Counted from the first letter of the stretch, positions 43,578 through 53,914 are shown. The stretch is DNA of 64,000 nt from Methylobacillus methanolivorans (GCF_020531845.1 NZ_JAJAVF010000005.1:5524-69523); one strand, 5' to 3'. Notes: generated from the letters alone by a model not told the origin. Made by a program: numbers and translations.

Positions 43578-44848
43578 ATATCCATATCAAGCAAGGGCGG
43601 CTAATCGACCCCAGACACAAACTTGATGCTGTACAAGACCTTTACGTCAGCAACGGCAAGATTACCGGCATAGGCAATGCGCCCGCAGATTTCAAAGCCG
43701 ACCAGACCATCGATGCCAAGGGCTTAATCGTCTGCCCGGGCCTAGTAGACGTATCCGCCCGCCTGCGCGAACCGGGCAACGAATACAAAGCATCATTAAA
43801 AAGCGAGCTTCATGCTGCCGTAGCCGGTGGTATCACCAGCCTAGCCTGCCCGCCAGACACCGACCCTATTCTTGATGAATCTGGCCTGGTGGAAATGCTC
43901 AAGCACCGCGCCAAGCAATTGCACTTGAGCAATGTCTACCCCTTGGGGGCGCTGACCCGTCAGTTGCTCGGTAAACAACTCACCGAAATGAGCGAGCTCA
44001 CTGAAGCAGGCTGTGTCGGCTTTGCCCAAGCCGATGCACCGATTGTCGACACTCTAGTGTTATGGCGTGCCCTGCAATATGCCGCCACTTTTGGCTTCAC
44101 CGTCTGGTTGCGCCCACAGGAGCCTTATCTGGCAGAGGGCGGCGTTGCACACGACGGAGAGGTTGCCGCACGCCTGGGTCTCAGGACTATTCCAGTTGCA
44201 GCGGAAACGCTGGCACTCGCCACCATCCTACATATCGTGCGTGAAACCGGGGCCAAGGTGCATCTATGCCGCCTATCCAGTGCCGAAGGTGTGGCCATGG
44301 TACGCGAGGCCAAAGAACAGGGCCTGCAGATCAGTTGCGATGTCAGCATCAACCACCTGCATCTCACCGAACATGACATCGGCTTTTTCGATGCCAACTG
44401 CCACCTGCGGCCACCACTACGCAGCCAACGTGACCGAGAAGCCTTGAGACAAGGGCTAGCAGATGGCACGATCGACCTCGCATGTTCAGACCATGCGCCT
44501 GTGGATGAAGATGCCAAGCTGGTACCTTTTGGCGAGGCTGAGGCTGGGGCAACAGGCTTGGAACTACTGCTGCCACTCACGTTGAAATGGGCTGAGGAAC
44601 AGAAGGTTCCCCTGATCGAAGCATTGGCACGCATCACCAACGCGCCAGCCACCAGCCTAGGGATCAGCCAAGGCCATCTGGGACTGGAGGCTCAAGCCGA
44701 TATTTGCATCTTTGACCCACAGCAATACTGGAAAGTAGAAGCAGCAAACCTCTTGAGCCAGGGAAAGAACACGCCGTTTGACGGGCTAGAGCTGGGTGGC
44801 AAGGTTCGCTATACCTTGGTAAATGGCGAGATTGCCTATCAAAGTTAG
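43574..44848 (+). CDS. pyrX: Dihydroorotase-like PyrX, lacking metal ligands
   Basis: 424 aa of the amidohydrolase fold. Active dihydroorotase has DxHxHxREPG; here it reads [12 protein letters not shown], so both His ligands are lost. The later DLACSDHAP motif is kept. Such PyrC' proteins are catalytically dead and serve as a scaffold for PyrB, as known in Pseudomonas. A true pyrC must be elsewhere. Overlaps pyrB by 4 bp. Confidence 0.92.
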   Translation: MNIHIKQGRLIDPRHKLDAVQDLYVSNGKITGIGNAPADFKADQTIDAKGLIVCPGLVDVSARLREPGNEYKASLKSELHAAVAGGITSLACPPDTDPILDESGLVEMLKHRAKQLHLSNVYPLGALTRQLLGKQLTEMSELTEAGCVGFAQADAPIVDTLVLWRALQYAATFGFTVWLRPQEPYLAEGGVAHDGEVAARLGLRTIPVAAETLALATILHIVRETGAKVHLCRLSSAEGVAMVREAKEQGLQISCDVSINHLHLTEHDIGFFDANCHLRPPLRSQRDREALRQGLADGTIDLACSDHAPVDEDAKLVPFGEAEAGATGLELLLPLTLKWAEEQKVPLIEALARITNAPATSLGISQGHLGLEAQADICIFDPQQYWKVEAANLLSQGKNTPFDGLELGGKVRYTLVNGEIAYQS

Positions 44849-44852
44849 TACT

Positions 44853-44879
44853 AGACGCCCGGCTTACCGTCGGGCGTCT
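44853..44879. terminator. Hairpin between pyrX and the formamidase gene
   Basis: AGACGCCCG-(9 nt)-CGGGCGTCT between convergent genes. There is no T-run, so termination strength is doubtful. Confidence 0.5.
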
Positions 44880-44902
44880 GCATTGCACATCCGCAGATAA
44901 AA

Positions 44903-46354
44903 CTAAGCATCTCGCGCAGGAAAAATCCCTTTCTTCACTACCGCATGCACACCCCAGTTACCATCCACGACTTGGGTAACCCCAAAGTCGACCCCGATGG
45001 ACATCAGCGAGACCGCCTCGTCCTCACTCAAATGCTGGGTATGCATGAGGAAATGCCGCATCTTGCGGAATGCATCCTTGAGTGCCAAATCCAACGAAGA
45101 CTTTGAGAAAATGCTGTTCTGCGCATCAGCGCCCAAGTCTGCAAGATAATTGGCATAACTAAAGCCATGCAATACCCATTCATCCTGAGTCTCCAGCAAG
45201 GGATATTGCAGGTCGGCCAGTGGAGTACCCACGAGATCGGCTTTCTTATGCAGAATGAACTGGAATGTGCCGGTCAACGAGCATTCGATGGCAGTGCCAC
45301 ACATCTCTGAATCCCCCTGCGAAGCATGTGGATCCCCCACCGAAAACAATCCCCCGGCGACCGACACCGGGTAATACATGGTCGCACCCTTACCGATACG
45401 CCAGTTATCGATATTGCCACCGGTATAGCTGGGCGGTATCGAATTGACCATATCGGCCTCCTTGGGTGCGAGGCCCATGGTGCCGAAATGCGGCCTAACA
45501 GGGACACGGATATTCTTCAGTACATTAAAGTTCTTGCTGATAGTGCTGTGGTCAACCGGTACGCCGGGATAATCGATAATGGGGTGCACAACACCAAAGG
45601 GGTCGGTCTGCGGTGTCCAACGGAAATTGTAGAATGCGCGTGCCCAGTTGCGCTCGCCGGTAGCATCCAGTTCATAGATCGTCACTACCTCGCGCTTCTT
45701 GGGCTCCTCTATCAAATCATTGTAATGAAAGCCCCAATTAGCCGCCGCATTCGAGCCAAATGCCTTGCCCTTATATTCCGGGTTGGCACTCGGACGCAGG
45801 GCGACATCAACGATACGCACCTCAAGCACATCGCCGGGCTGGGCTCCCTTCACCGCCACAGGCCCGGTACAGATATGCACTCCCAAGCCACCACCAGCGC
45901 CAAGCTTGTGATCCATTGGCCCCATGCCGCGTCTGTCCACGTTTTTATGCTTGCTATCCCAGTAAAACACGCTTTCGGCACCAGGATCACCTTTGACCAT
46001 CAATGACGCATCATCATTGGCATGATGGGTCAATGTTTCTATGGTGGCAAAATCACCGGATTCCAGCTCAACGACAGGCTTGAGTGACTTACTGAAGAAC
46101 CCCCAACTGACCGTTTTATCACTGGCAGGAATGTAGTAATGAGTAGCATGACCAGAAGATGTTCCGGATTTTGGCATAGCCTGGCCAAAAGCACTGGCGC
46201 TGATGCCCAGGCTGGCCGCTGAAGCCAAGACCCCGCCCACGGCAAAATCACGCATGAAATCACGCCGCCTCTCTTGGAACTCTTGCTGGACTTCAGCATG
46301 ATCCGCCGCATGTGAATGATGACTACACCCTGCCTGGCACTCATGTTCACTCAT
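44903..46354 (-). CDS. fmdA: Tat-exported acetamidase/formamidase
   Basis: 483 aa. It hydrolyses formamide or acetamide to ammonia and the acid, useful to a methylotroph as a nitrogen source. The twin-arginine signal is RRRDFMRDF followed by a hydrophobic stretch (about 29-55). A His/Cys-rich leader (HECQAGCSHHSH) precedes it, which is unusual and might bind metal. The FmdA fold is recognised by GGLGVHICTGPVAVKGAQPGD, SVGDPHASQGDSEMCGTAIE and the following strands. Single gene, transcribed toward pyrX. Confidence 0.9.
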   Translation of the reverse strand: MSEHECQAGCSHHSHAADHAEVQQEFQERRRDFMRDFAVGGVLASAASLGISASAFGQAMPKSGTSSGHATHYYIPASDKTVSWGFFSKSLKPVVELESGDFATIETLTHHANDDASLMVKGDPGAESVFYWDSKHKNVDRRGMGPMDHKLGAGGGLGVHICTGPVAVKGAQPGDVLEVRIVDVALRPSANPEYKGKAFGSNAAANWGFHYNDLIEEPKKREVVTIYELDATGERNWARAFYNFRWTPQTDPFGVVHPIIDYPGVPVDHSTISKNFNVLKNIRVPVRPHFGTMGLAPKEADMVNSIPPSYTGGNIDNWRIGKGATMYYPVSVAGGLFSVGDPHASQGDSEMCGTAIECSLTGTFQFILHKKADLVGTPLADLQYPLLETQDEWVLHGFSYANYLADLGADAQNSIFSKSSLDLALKDAFRKMRHFLMHTQHLSEDEAVSLMSIGVDFGVTQVVDGNWGVHAVVKKGIFPARDA

Positions 46355-46537
46355 TTAGCTAACTCCCATGACATTGAGAAAATAATCAAGAGAACTGAAG
46401 CAATATGAAGACCAAGCCAACGTATGTATAAATTCACATATTTTTCAATGTATTAAATCAGCTTTACAACCAAACCATAGCCTCACATCGGCACCATGAA
46501 GCAATCACATGCACCATCTTGGATGACAGACGGTCAC

Positions 46538-47290
46538 TTATTGCATCGACTTTTTGCGCAATTTCACCGGCTTTCTTTTACTCATGCGTTTCCGCATGTT
46601 GATATTTAGCATTTCCACCGCCACCGAGAATGCCATGGCAAAGTAGATATAGCCCTTGGGCACATGCACATCAAAACCTTCCACCATCAAGGTTACACCT
46701 ACCAAAATCAGGAATGACAAAGCAAGAATCTTGATGGTGGGATGGTTATCGACGAAATCCCCTATCGACTTTGCAGCGAACAGCATTACGCCAACCGCGA
46801 TGATGATGGCCGCAGCCATGACTTCCACGTGATCGGCAAGGCCAACTGCTGTAATCACGGAATCCAGTGAAAACACGATATCGAGGATGGCAATCTGTAC
46901 CAGTACCATACCCATACTATTGACGGCGACATTAGCCTCTCCATGTCCATCAGCACCTTCCAGGCTATTGTGTATTTCATGCGTAGCCTTGGCCAGCAGG
47001 AATAGGCCACCACCAATCAGGATGAGGTCGCGGCCTGATATTTCCAGCCCAGCAACCTCAAACCACGGTTGCGTCAAACCCATCACCCAGGAAATGGAGA
47101 ATAGCAACGCCAGGCGCGCAATCATTGCCAAGCTAAGACCTAGCCTTCTGGCGGTATTACGCTGCTTTTCCGGCAGGCGGCCAACGAGGATGGAGATGAA
47201 GATGATGTTATCGATGCCCAGGACGATTTCCAGGGCTGTCAATGTTGCAAGCGCAATCCAGGCTTCAGGACTTGCCAACCATTCGATCAT
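46538..47290 (-). CDS. TerC-family integral membrane protein
   Basis: 250 aa with seven predicted TM segments. LEIVLGIDNIIFISIL and QIAILDIVFSLDSVITAVG carry the family's paired acidic residues in the membrane. Members are linked to metal (manganese) export and to co-translocational metal loading. The C-terminus is basic (NMRKRMSKRKPVKLRKKS). Single gene. Confidence 0.92.
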   Translation of the reverse strand: MIEWLASPEAWIALATLTALEIVLGIDNIIFISILVGRLPEKQRNTARRLGLSLAMIARLALLFSISWVMGLTQPWFEVAGLEISGRDLILIGGGLFLLAKATHEIHNSLEGADGHGEANVAVNSMGMVLVQIAILDIVFSLDSVITAVGLADHVEVMAAAIIIAVGVMLFAAKSIGDFVDNHPTIKILALSFLILVGVTLMVEGFDVHVPKGYIYFAMAFSVAVEMLNINMRKRMSKRKPVKLRKKSMQ

Positions 47291-47343
47291 TGTCGACTTT
47301 CAGAAAAGTAAATGAGGAATGCCAGCAACCAATGCTAGCAGGC

Positions 47344-48486
47344 TCACACTATACCGAGATTATCCAACCCTGCGGAGAGGTCTTTGTCATGAGCATCTTT
47401 GCCCTCCAGCTTGACCCTGAGCCTCAAGTCATTAACCGAATCAGCATTACGTAACGCATCCTCATACGTAATGAGGCCAGCCTCATGCAGGTCAAACAGG
47501 GACTGGTCAAACGTCTGCATCCCTGACTCGCGCGACTTGGCGATGATCTCCTTGATCTCGTGCACATCGCCCTTGAAAATCAAATCTGAAATCAAGGGAG
47601 AATTGATCATGATTTCCATGGCAGCGACCCGGCCAGTAGTACTTTTGCGCGGAATCAGTCGCTGCGAGACAAAAGCCTTGACGTTGAGCGACAAATCCAT
47701 GAGCAACTGATGCCTGCGCTCCTCTGGGAAGAAGTTGATGATACGGTCCAGCGCCTGATTGGTGCTGTTAGCGTGCAATGTCGCCATACAAAGGTGACCG
47801 GTTTCAGCAAACGCAATGGCGTAATCCATGGTTTCCCGGTCGCGGATTTCACCGATCAAGATCACATCAGGTGCCTGTCGTAAGGTGTTCTTGAGGGCGA
47901 TCTGCCAATTATCGGTATCCACGCCGATCTCACGCTGGGTCACGATACAATTCTTGTGCTCATGCACAAACTCAATCGGGTCTTCTATCGTGATGATATG
48001 CCCGTGGCTGTTTTCATTACGATAGCCCACCATCGCCGCAAGAGAAGTAGATTTACCAGAACCCGTGCCGCCGACGAAAATCACCAGCCCGCGTTTGGTC
48101 AGGGCAACGTCCTTAAGAACATCGGGCAGGCCAAGTTCCTCCAGCTTGGGAATATGCGTAGTGATCGTCCGGAATACCAAGCCCACACTACCACGCTGCA
48201 CAAAAGCATTGACGCGAAAACGCGCTACCCCTGGCATCCCAATCGCAAAATTGCACTCGCGCGTGGCCTCAAACTCTGCAGCTTGCTTATCATTCATGAT
48301 GGCACGGGCAATTTCACGTGCCTGTTGTGGTGATAGCGCCTGCTGCGTCACCGGTGTCATCTTGCCATCAATCTTCATCGCTGGCGGGTAGCCTGCCGTA
48401 ATGAAGAGGTCGGAAGCCTTCTTGCCCAGCATCAAGCGTAACAGGTCGAATACAAATTTTTCCGCTTGGCCTTGATCCATGCTCAT
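47344..48486 (-). CDS. pilU: PilU, twitching-motility ATPase
   Basis: 380 aa. Walker A is GGTGSGKSTSLAAM; the Asp box region ITIEDPIEFVH, Walker B LIGEIRDRETM and His box ATLHANSTNQ are complete. PilU assists PilT in type IV pilus retraction. Twelve bp after pilT. Confidence 0.95.
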   Translation of the reverse strand: MSMDQGQAEKFVFDLLRLMLGKKASDLFITAGYPPAMKIDGKMTPVTQQALSPQQAREIARAIMNDKQAAEFEATRECNFAIGMPGVARFRVNAFVQRGSVGLVFRTITTHIPKLEELGLPDVLKDVALTKRGLVIFVGGTGSGKSTSLAAMVGYRNENSHGHIITIEDPIEFVHEHKNCIVTQREIGVDTDNWQIALKNTLRQAPDVILIGEIRDRETMDYAIAFAETGHLCMATLHANSTNQALDRIINFFPEERRHQLLMDLSLNVKAFVSQRLIPRKSTTGRVAAMEIMINSPLISDLIFKGDVHEIKEIIAKSRESGMQTFDQSLFDLHEAGLITYEDALRNADSVNDLRLRVKLEGKDAHDKDLSAGLDNLGIV

Positions 48487-48498
48487 TCTTCTACCATC

Positions 48499-49542
48499 CT
48501 AACCGACGAAGGCGTCCTTGTTGGCTGCCTTGGTTCTTGCTTCAGCCAGCGAAATCACATTGCGGCGCACCAGGTCTTGCAGGTTCTGGTCCAGCGTCTG
48601 CATACCAACATTCTGTCCGGTCTGGATTGCAGAATACATTTGGGCAATCTTGTTCTCGCGGATCAGGTTACGGATGGCAGGGGTGCCTATCATGATCTCG
48701 TGCGCGGCAACACGGCCCTGCTCATCCTTGGTCTTGCACAAGGTTTGGGAAATCACGGCACGCAAAGATTCAGAGAGCATGGAGCGCACCATTTCCTTCT
48801 CGGCGGCAGGAAACACATCCACGATACGGTCTATGGTCTTGGCAGCAGAGCTGGTATGCAAGGTACCGAACACCAAGTGGCCGGTTTCCGCAGCAGAAAG
48901 TGCCAATCGTATCGTTTCCAGGTCACGCATTTCGCCCACAAGGATGACATCTGGGTCTTCACGCAGGGCGGAGCGCAAAGCGTTGGAGAACGACAAGGTA
49001 TGCGGGCCAACCTCGCGTTGGTTGATCAGACACTTTTTAGAGGTATGCACAAACTCAATCGGGTCTTCCACAGTGAGTATATGCCCGAACTCGTTTTCAT
49101 TGATGAAATCAATCATCGCAGCCAATGTAGTAGATTTACCGGAACCAGTCGGGCCGGTCACCAGCACGATGCCACGTGGGTTCTGCGCAATCTCGCGGAA
49201 TATCGGCGGGCAGCCGAGTTGCTCCATCGTCAGCACCTTGGATGGAATGGTTCGGAATACCGCCCCGGCACCACGGTTCTGGTTGAAGGCATTGACACGA
49301 AAACGCGCCAAGTTGGGAATCTCGAAGGAAAAATCACATTCCAGCGTCTCTTCATACACCTTGCGCTGGCCATCGTTCATGATGTCATACACCATGTCGT
49401 GCACGGCGCTGTTATCCAGTGGCGGCACATTGATCTTGCGCACATCCCCATGGACCCGGATCAGGGGTGGCATACCCGCGGAAAGATGCAAGTCAGAAGC
49501 CTTGTTTTTGACCGAGAACGCCAGCAAATCAGAAATATCCAA
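48499..49542 (-). CDS. pilT: PilT, type IV pilus retraction ATPase
   Basis: 347 aa. Walker A GPTGSGKSTTLAAM, LTVEDPIEFVH, LVGEMRDLETI and GTLHTSSAAKTID are intact; the retraction motif AIRNLIRENK is present. Length is standard. Divergent from yggS, sharing a 77-bp promoter gap. With comEC broken, retraction here would serve motility or adhesion rather than DNA uptake. Confidence 0.97.
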   Translation of the reverse strand: MDISDLLAFSVKNKASDLHLSAGMPPLIRVHGDVRKINVPPLDNSAVHDMVYDIMNDGQRKVYEETLECDFSFEIPNLARFRVNAFNQNRGAGAVFRTIPSKVLTMEQLGCPPIFREIAQNPRGIVLVTGPTGSGKSTTLAAMIDFINENEFGHILTVEDPIEFVHTSKKCLINQREVGPHTLSFSNALRSALREDPDVILVGEMRDLETIRLALSAAETGHLVFGTLHTSSAAKTIDRIVDVFPAAEKEMVRSMLSESLRAVISQTLCKTKDEQGRVAAHEIMIGTPAIRNLIRENKIAQMYSAIQTGQNVGMQTLDQNLQDLVRRNVISLAEARTKAANKDAFVG

Positions 49543-49619
49543 GAAAGGCTCCTGTTATAATTTTGGCCCGGCTATGTACGTGCCGAGATATGGTTGCAAT
49601 CACGAAGGATGAACGGATT

Positions 49620-50327
49620 ATGGACACAATTGGCAAGCGCTGGCAAGCCATCAAGGCCCGTATCGAGGCCGCTGCGCTTGATGCCGGCAGGGAAGCAAAT
49701 AGCGTGAGCCTGCTGGCCGTGAGCAAGGCGCATCCAGCTAATGCCATCCGTGAGCTTTTCATGGAAGGTCAATGTCAATTTGGCGAAAACTATCTGCAAG
49801 AAGCACTCGCCAAACAGCAGGAACTGAACGACCTGGCAATAACATGGCATTTCATCGGCCCGATCCAGAGCAACAAAACTCAGCCGATTGCCCAGCATTT
49901 TGACTGGGTGCACAGCATAGACCGCAGCAAGATCGCTGATCGGCTAAATGCTGCACGTGACGCTAGCCTGCCAGCATTGCAGGTCTGCATCCAGATCAAT
50001 ATCAGTGATGAAGATAGCAAAAGCGGTACCAGCGCCGCAGAAGCATTGGCGCTGGCAGAACACATCAGGCAATTACCCAGGCTACACCTGCGCGGATTGA
50101 TGGCCATTCCAGCACCGACCGACGACCCCGCCAAGCAACGTGCGCAATTCCACGCAGTACGCGAGATTTACCAACAATTACAATCCGCTGGTCATGCACT
50201 GGATACATTATCCATGGGTATGTCAGAAGATTTTCCCGCAGCCATTCAAGAGGGTGCGACAATAGTCAGGGTGGGCTCCGCCATTTTCGGCGCCCGGATC
50301 AAACCAACCACAGAACAATCAACATGA
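49620..50327 (+). CDS. yggS: YggS/PLPBP family pyridoxal-phosphate homeostasis protein
   Basis: 235 aa from ATG 49620. Upstream in-frame starts at 49590 and 49563 are less conserved. The PLP lysine is in LLAVSKAHP; FGENYLQEAL, HFIGPIQSNK and SMGMSEDFPAAI are family strings. Binds PLP without catalysis. Overlaps proC by 4 bp, a conserved pair. Confidence 0.94.
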   Translation: MDTIGKRWQAIKARIEAAALDAGREANSVSLLAVSKAHPANAIRELFMEGQCQFGENYLQEALAKQQELNDLAITWHFIGPIQSNKTQPIAQHFDWVHSIDRSKIADRLNAARDASLPALQVCIQINISDEDSKSGTSAAEALALAEHIRQLPRLHLRGLMAIPAPTDDPAKQRAQFHAVREIYQQLQSAGHALDTLSMGMSEDFPAAIQEGATIVRVGSAIFGARIKPTTEQST

Positions 50328-51136
50328 AAATCAGCTTTATCGGCGGCGGCAACATGGCCCGCGCCATTATCGGCGGCCTCAAGCAAAAAGGCTTCAACAT
50401 GGCTACCATCAATGTCATCGAGCTTGATGCCGCCAAACGTGAAGAATTAACCAACGAATTTGGCGTGCATGCCACGGAGCACCTGCCCAGCGTTGCCAAC
50501 TCCGACATCATCGTACTGGCGGTAAAACCACAGCAACTGCGCGACCTGGCGATCTTCCTCGCCAGCTTCCTGACCGAGCAGCTTGTCATCTCGATCGCCG
50601 CCGGCATCACCTGCGCTGCGCTCAGTCGCTGGCTGAATGGCTACAACGCCATCGTTCGTGTCATGCCCAACACGCCGGCGCAAATACAGGCCGGCCTATC
50701 CGGCCTCTATGCTGCAGAGGGAGTTTCCATTGAGCAACGGGAACAAGCCGACCAATTACTCTCTGCGGCAGGCACTACATTATGGGTAGATGACGAAAGC
50801 AAGATTGATGCAATTACTGCCATTTCAGGCAGCGGCCCTGCCTATGTATTTTATTTCATCGAGGCGCTGGAGCAAGCTGCGCTTGATCTGGGTTTTGACG
50901 CTGATCAGGCACGCACCCTGAGCTTGCAAACATTTCTTGGCGCCAGCCAATTGGCTGCCAGCCAAGCTGACATCCCAGCCGAGGCCTTACGCGCCCAAGT
51001 GACATCCAAAGGTGGCACCACAGAACGCGCCATCCTCTTCATGGAGCAAGCCGACATCAAGCCAGCCATTATCCAGGCCGCACACGCTGCAGCTGAGCGC
51101 GCGCGCGAGCTGGGTGAACAATTAGGGAAAGACTAA
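50324..51136 (+). CDS. proC: Pyrroline-5-carboxylate reductase
   Basis: 270 aa; last step of proline synthesis. The Rossmann motif is FIGGGNMARAIIGG. VMPNTPAQIQAG and the C-terminal SKGGTTERAI are present. Length is typical. Confidence 0.97.
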   Translation: MKISFIGGGNMARAIIGGLKQKGFNMATINVIELDAAKREELTNEFGVHATEHLPSVANSDIIVLAVKPQQLRDLAIFLASFLTEQLVISIAAGITCAALSRWLNGYNAIVRVMPNTPAQIQAGLSGLYAAEGVSIEQREQADQLLSAAGTTLWVDDESKIDAITAISGSGPAYVFYFIEALEQAALDLGFDADQARTLSLQTFLGASQLAASQADIPAEALRAQVTSKGGTTERAILFMEQADIKPAIIQAAHAAAERARELGEQLGKD

Positions 51137-51169
51137 CATGCCATTCACCATTTTCTCCCAGGAGCCTGC

Positions 51170-51745
51170 ATGATTAACAACGCCTTGCAGTTCCTGCTGC
51201 ATACTATCCTGGGATTGTTTACCCTGGCCTTGTTACTGCGCTTTTACTTGCAGCTCACACGTGCACCGTTTCAAAACCCGGTGTCCCAGGCCATTGTCGC
51301 CATCACCAATTTTGCAGTAAAACCCGTGCGGCGCTTTATCCCTGGCATTGCGGGCGTGGATACTTCCACCTTGTTGCTCGCTTTCATTACCCAGTTCCTG
51401 TTGCAGACTGGCTCGAAACTGATCAGCAACTATCCGCTCCTGGTGGCCGACAACACTATCTGGATCGCCTTGCTGGGGCTGGCTTTTGTCGGCCTGCTCA
51501 AGCTCAGTATTTATATTTTTCTCTATGCCGTCTTTTTGCAAGCCATCCTGAGCTGGATCAACCCTTATACCATCCTCACGCCAGTGCTGGATGCGCTGAC
51601 CCGCCCAGTACTGAAGCCTCTGCGTAACCGCATCCCCACCGCAGGCGGCTTTGACCTCACGCCACTGGTCGTATTCATCCTAGCTGAATTGATTCTGATT
51701 GTGGTGATCACGCCAACTGAAATGCAGCTATTACGCTTGTTCTAG
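51170..51745 (+). CDS. yggT: YggT family membrane protein
   Basis: 191 aa with two YGGT modules, each ending in a NP/P pattern (RAPFQNPVSQAI ... VKPVRRFIP and SWINPYTILTPVLD ... PVLKPLRNRIP). Role unclear; the family is implicated in ion homeostasis or cell-division placement. AGGAG precedes the ATG. Last gene of yggS-proC-yggT. Confidence 0.93.
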   Translation: MINNALQFLLHTILGLFTLALLLRFYLQLTRAPFQNPVSQAIVAITNFAVKPVRRFIPGIAGVDTSTLLLAFITQFLLQTGSKLISNYPLLVADNTIWIALLGLAFVGLLKLSIYIFLYAVFLQAILSWINPYTILTPVLDALTRPVLKPLRNRIPTAGGFDLTPLVVFILAELILIVVITPTEMQLLRLF

Positions 51746-51771
51746 GCAAGAGGTGATCAACTAGCGCACAT

Positions 51772-51801
51772 AAAAAAGCCGACGATATCGTCGGCTTTTT
51801 T
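51772..51801. terminator. Bidirectional terminator between yggT and rng
   Basis: AAAAAAGCCGACGAT/ATCGTCGGCTTTTTT is a perfect 30-bp palindrome with A- and T-runs, serving both convergent genes. Confidence 0.92.
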
Positions 51802-51818
51802 ATGTCACTCTCGTAGAC

Positions 51819-53270
51819 CTACATCAAAACAATATCGTAGGTTTCCTGCGCGTAGTGGGTTTCTGACTGCAGGGAAATCGGTTTACCAATAAAATCAGAA
51901 AGATTGGCTAAGCTCTGAGCTTCTTCATCCAGTAACAGGTCTATCACCTTGGGGGCTGCAAGGATGCGGAACTCACGTGCGGTGAATTGCTTAGCGTTAC
52001 GCAAAAGTTCGCGGAAGATTTCATAGCAAACCGTTTGCGCAGTTTTCACTTCACCGCGTCCCTTGCAAGAGGGACAAGGCTCACAGAGCAAATGCGCTAG
52101 GCTTTCGCGCGTGCGCTTGCGCGTCATTTCTACCAAGCCCAGGGTCGAGAACCCATGAACACCAGTTCTTGCCCTGTCCTTGACCACCGCTTTTTTCAGC
52201 TCCGTCAGCACAGCACTTTGCTGCTCCTCTTCATCCATATCTATAAAGTCGATGATGATGATGCCACCGAGATTTCGCACACGCAGTTGCCGCGCAATGC
52301 ATTGTGCAGCCTCGAGATTGGTCTTGAAAATGGTATCGGACAGGCTACGCCCAGTGACAAAGCCACCAGTGTTCACGTCCACGGTGGTCAGCGCTTCGGT
52401 CTGGTCAAAAATCAGGTAACCACCTGATTTTAGTTCCACCTTGCGCGACATGGCCTTGTTGATCTCGTGCTCGACATTGTACATATCAAACAACGGGCGT
52501 GCGCCCTGATAATGCTCGAGACGCTTGACTGCCCCCACGGCATAGTGGCTGGCAAAATCCAGTAGTTTTTGATAAGTCTCGCGCGAATCCACCAGAATGC
52601 GATCAGTGTCATCATTCACGACATCACGCAACACGCGCATGGGCAAATCGAGGTCTTGGAACACTAGGGAGCGGTCAGCAGCCCCATGGCTAGCCGCCTG
52701 TATATTACTCCAAACCTTTTGCAGGTAATCAACATCGGCCAACAACTCCTCATCGGTGGCCGCCTCCGACATGGTACGGATAATGTAGCCGCCTTCGCGC
52801 TTTTCCGGCAGTAGGCGCAACAGGCGCTCGCGTAACAATTCACGCTCAGCCTCATCCTCAATGCGTTGCGATACACCGATATGCTGCTGTTGCGGCAAAT
52901 AGACGAGGAAGCGTCCTGCAATGCTGATCTGCGTGGTGAGGCGAGCGCCCTTGGTACCTATAGGCTCCTTGATCACCTGCACCATGATAGGCTGGCCTTC
53001 GTGTAATACCTCCTGGATAGCCTTTTCCTTATCCGGACTACAACACTCAAGGATATCCGCCACATGCAGGAAAGCTGCGCGTTGCAGGCCAATCTCGACA
53101 AAGGCAGATTGCATGCCAGGCAACACACGACACACCTTGCCACGATAGATATTGCCTACCAGCCCTAGCGAAGTAGCACGCTCTACATGTAATTCTTGCA
53201 ATACACCCTGTTCGACAATCGCAACACGCGTTTCCTGCGGGGTGACATTGATCAGTATTTCTTCACTCAT
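51819..53270 (-). CDS. rng: Ribonuclease G
   Basis: 483 aa from ATG 53270. An upstream in-frame start at 53315 adds 15 residues not seen in the family. The S1 domain (GNIYRGKVCRVLPGMQSAFV), the catalytic IIIDFIDMDEEEQ and the zinc-link CPSCKG are present. It matures 16S rRNA 5' ends. It ends without the long RNase E C-terminal scaffold. Confidence 0.95.
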   Translation of the reverse strand: MSEEILINVTPQETRVAIVEQGVLQELHVERATSLGLVGNIYRGKVCRVLPGMQSAFVEIGLQRAAFLHVADILECCSPDKEKAIQEVLHEGQPIMVQVIKEPIGTKGARLTTQISIAGRFLVYLPQQQHIGVSQRIEDEAERELLRERLLRLLPEKREGGYIIRTMSEAATDEELLADVDYLQKVWSNIQAASHGAADRSLVFQDLDLPMRVLRDVVNDDTDRILVDSRETYQKLLDFASHYAVGAVKRLEHYQGARPLFDMYNVEHEINKAMSRKVELKSGGYLIFDQTEALTTVDVNTGGFVTGRSLSDTIFKTNLEAAQCIARQLRVRNLGGIIIIDFIDMDEEEQQSAVLTELKKAVVKDRARTGVHGFSTLGLVEMTRKRTRESLAHLLCEPCPSCKGRGEVKTAQTVCYEIFRELLRNAKQFTAREFRILAAPKVIDLLLDEEAQSLANLSDFIGKPISLQSETHYAQETYDIVLM

Positions 53271-53335
53271 GACGTTTTTTATTTTGCTTTTTAATTTCCA
53301 AATCGCAATATTCAATCAGCATCGCAGCCAATCAC

Positions 53336-53914
53336 CTAGCTAGGTATCGTAAAGCCGCAATTCCTCAACAACCTGGCAGTTTCATACAGCGGCAGCCCCA
53401 TCACACCTGAGTAGCTACCTTCAATTCGCTCAATCAGGGTGCCACCCAAGCCTTGTATGCCATAGGCACCAGCTTTATCCCGAGGTTCTCCGCTCGCCAC
53501 ATAGGCCGTCATCACTTCATGGCTCAACGCCATCATCTTGACGCGCGTGGTTGACAGCGCCACTTGCATGCCATGTGTACTTGCTAGAGCTATCGCAGTA
53601 TGCACCTCATGCCAGCCACCTGACATGGAGGACAACATGGCATAGGCCTCATCGTCATGCTCAGGCTTGCCGAGAATCACGCCCCCCACGCATACCGTCG
53701 TGTCTGCAGCCAACACCGGCATATCCAGCACTGTCAGCCTGGCAGCGCAAGCCTGCGCTTTTTCCTGTGCGAGACGCAATACATAATCCGCAGCCGACTC
53801 CGCATTATATACAGACTCGTCTATATCGGAAGGAATGACGACAAACTCCACACCGATTTGCTGCAATAACTCTGCGCGCCGCGGTGAACGAGAAGCCAGA
53901 TAAAGACGTGTCAT
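53336..53914 (-). CDS. maf: Maf/YhdE nucleoside triphosphate pyrophosphatase
   Basis: 192 aa from ATG 53914 (MTRLYLASRSPRR). SRSPRRAELL, PVLAADTTV and EPRDKAGAYGIQG are the Maf motifs. Hydrolyses non-canonical or modified NTPs. Paired with rng as in many proteobacteria, 65 bp upstream of it. Confidence 0.95.
   Translation of the reverse strand: MTRLYLASRSPRRAELLQQIGVEFVVIPSDIDESVYNAESAADYVLRLAQEKAQACAARLTVLDMPVLAADTTVCVGGVILGKPEHDDEAYAMLSSMSGGWHEVHTAIALASTHGMQVALSTTRVKMMALSHEVMTAYVASGEPRDKAGAYGIQGLGGTLIERIEGSYSGVMGLPLYETARLLRNCGFTIPS

Noticed and set aside
48466..49612. Two long plus-strand frames (364 codons each) opposite pilT
   Set aside because: They mirror the highly conserved PilT coding sequence and show no protein family of their own.
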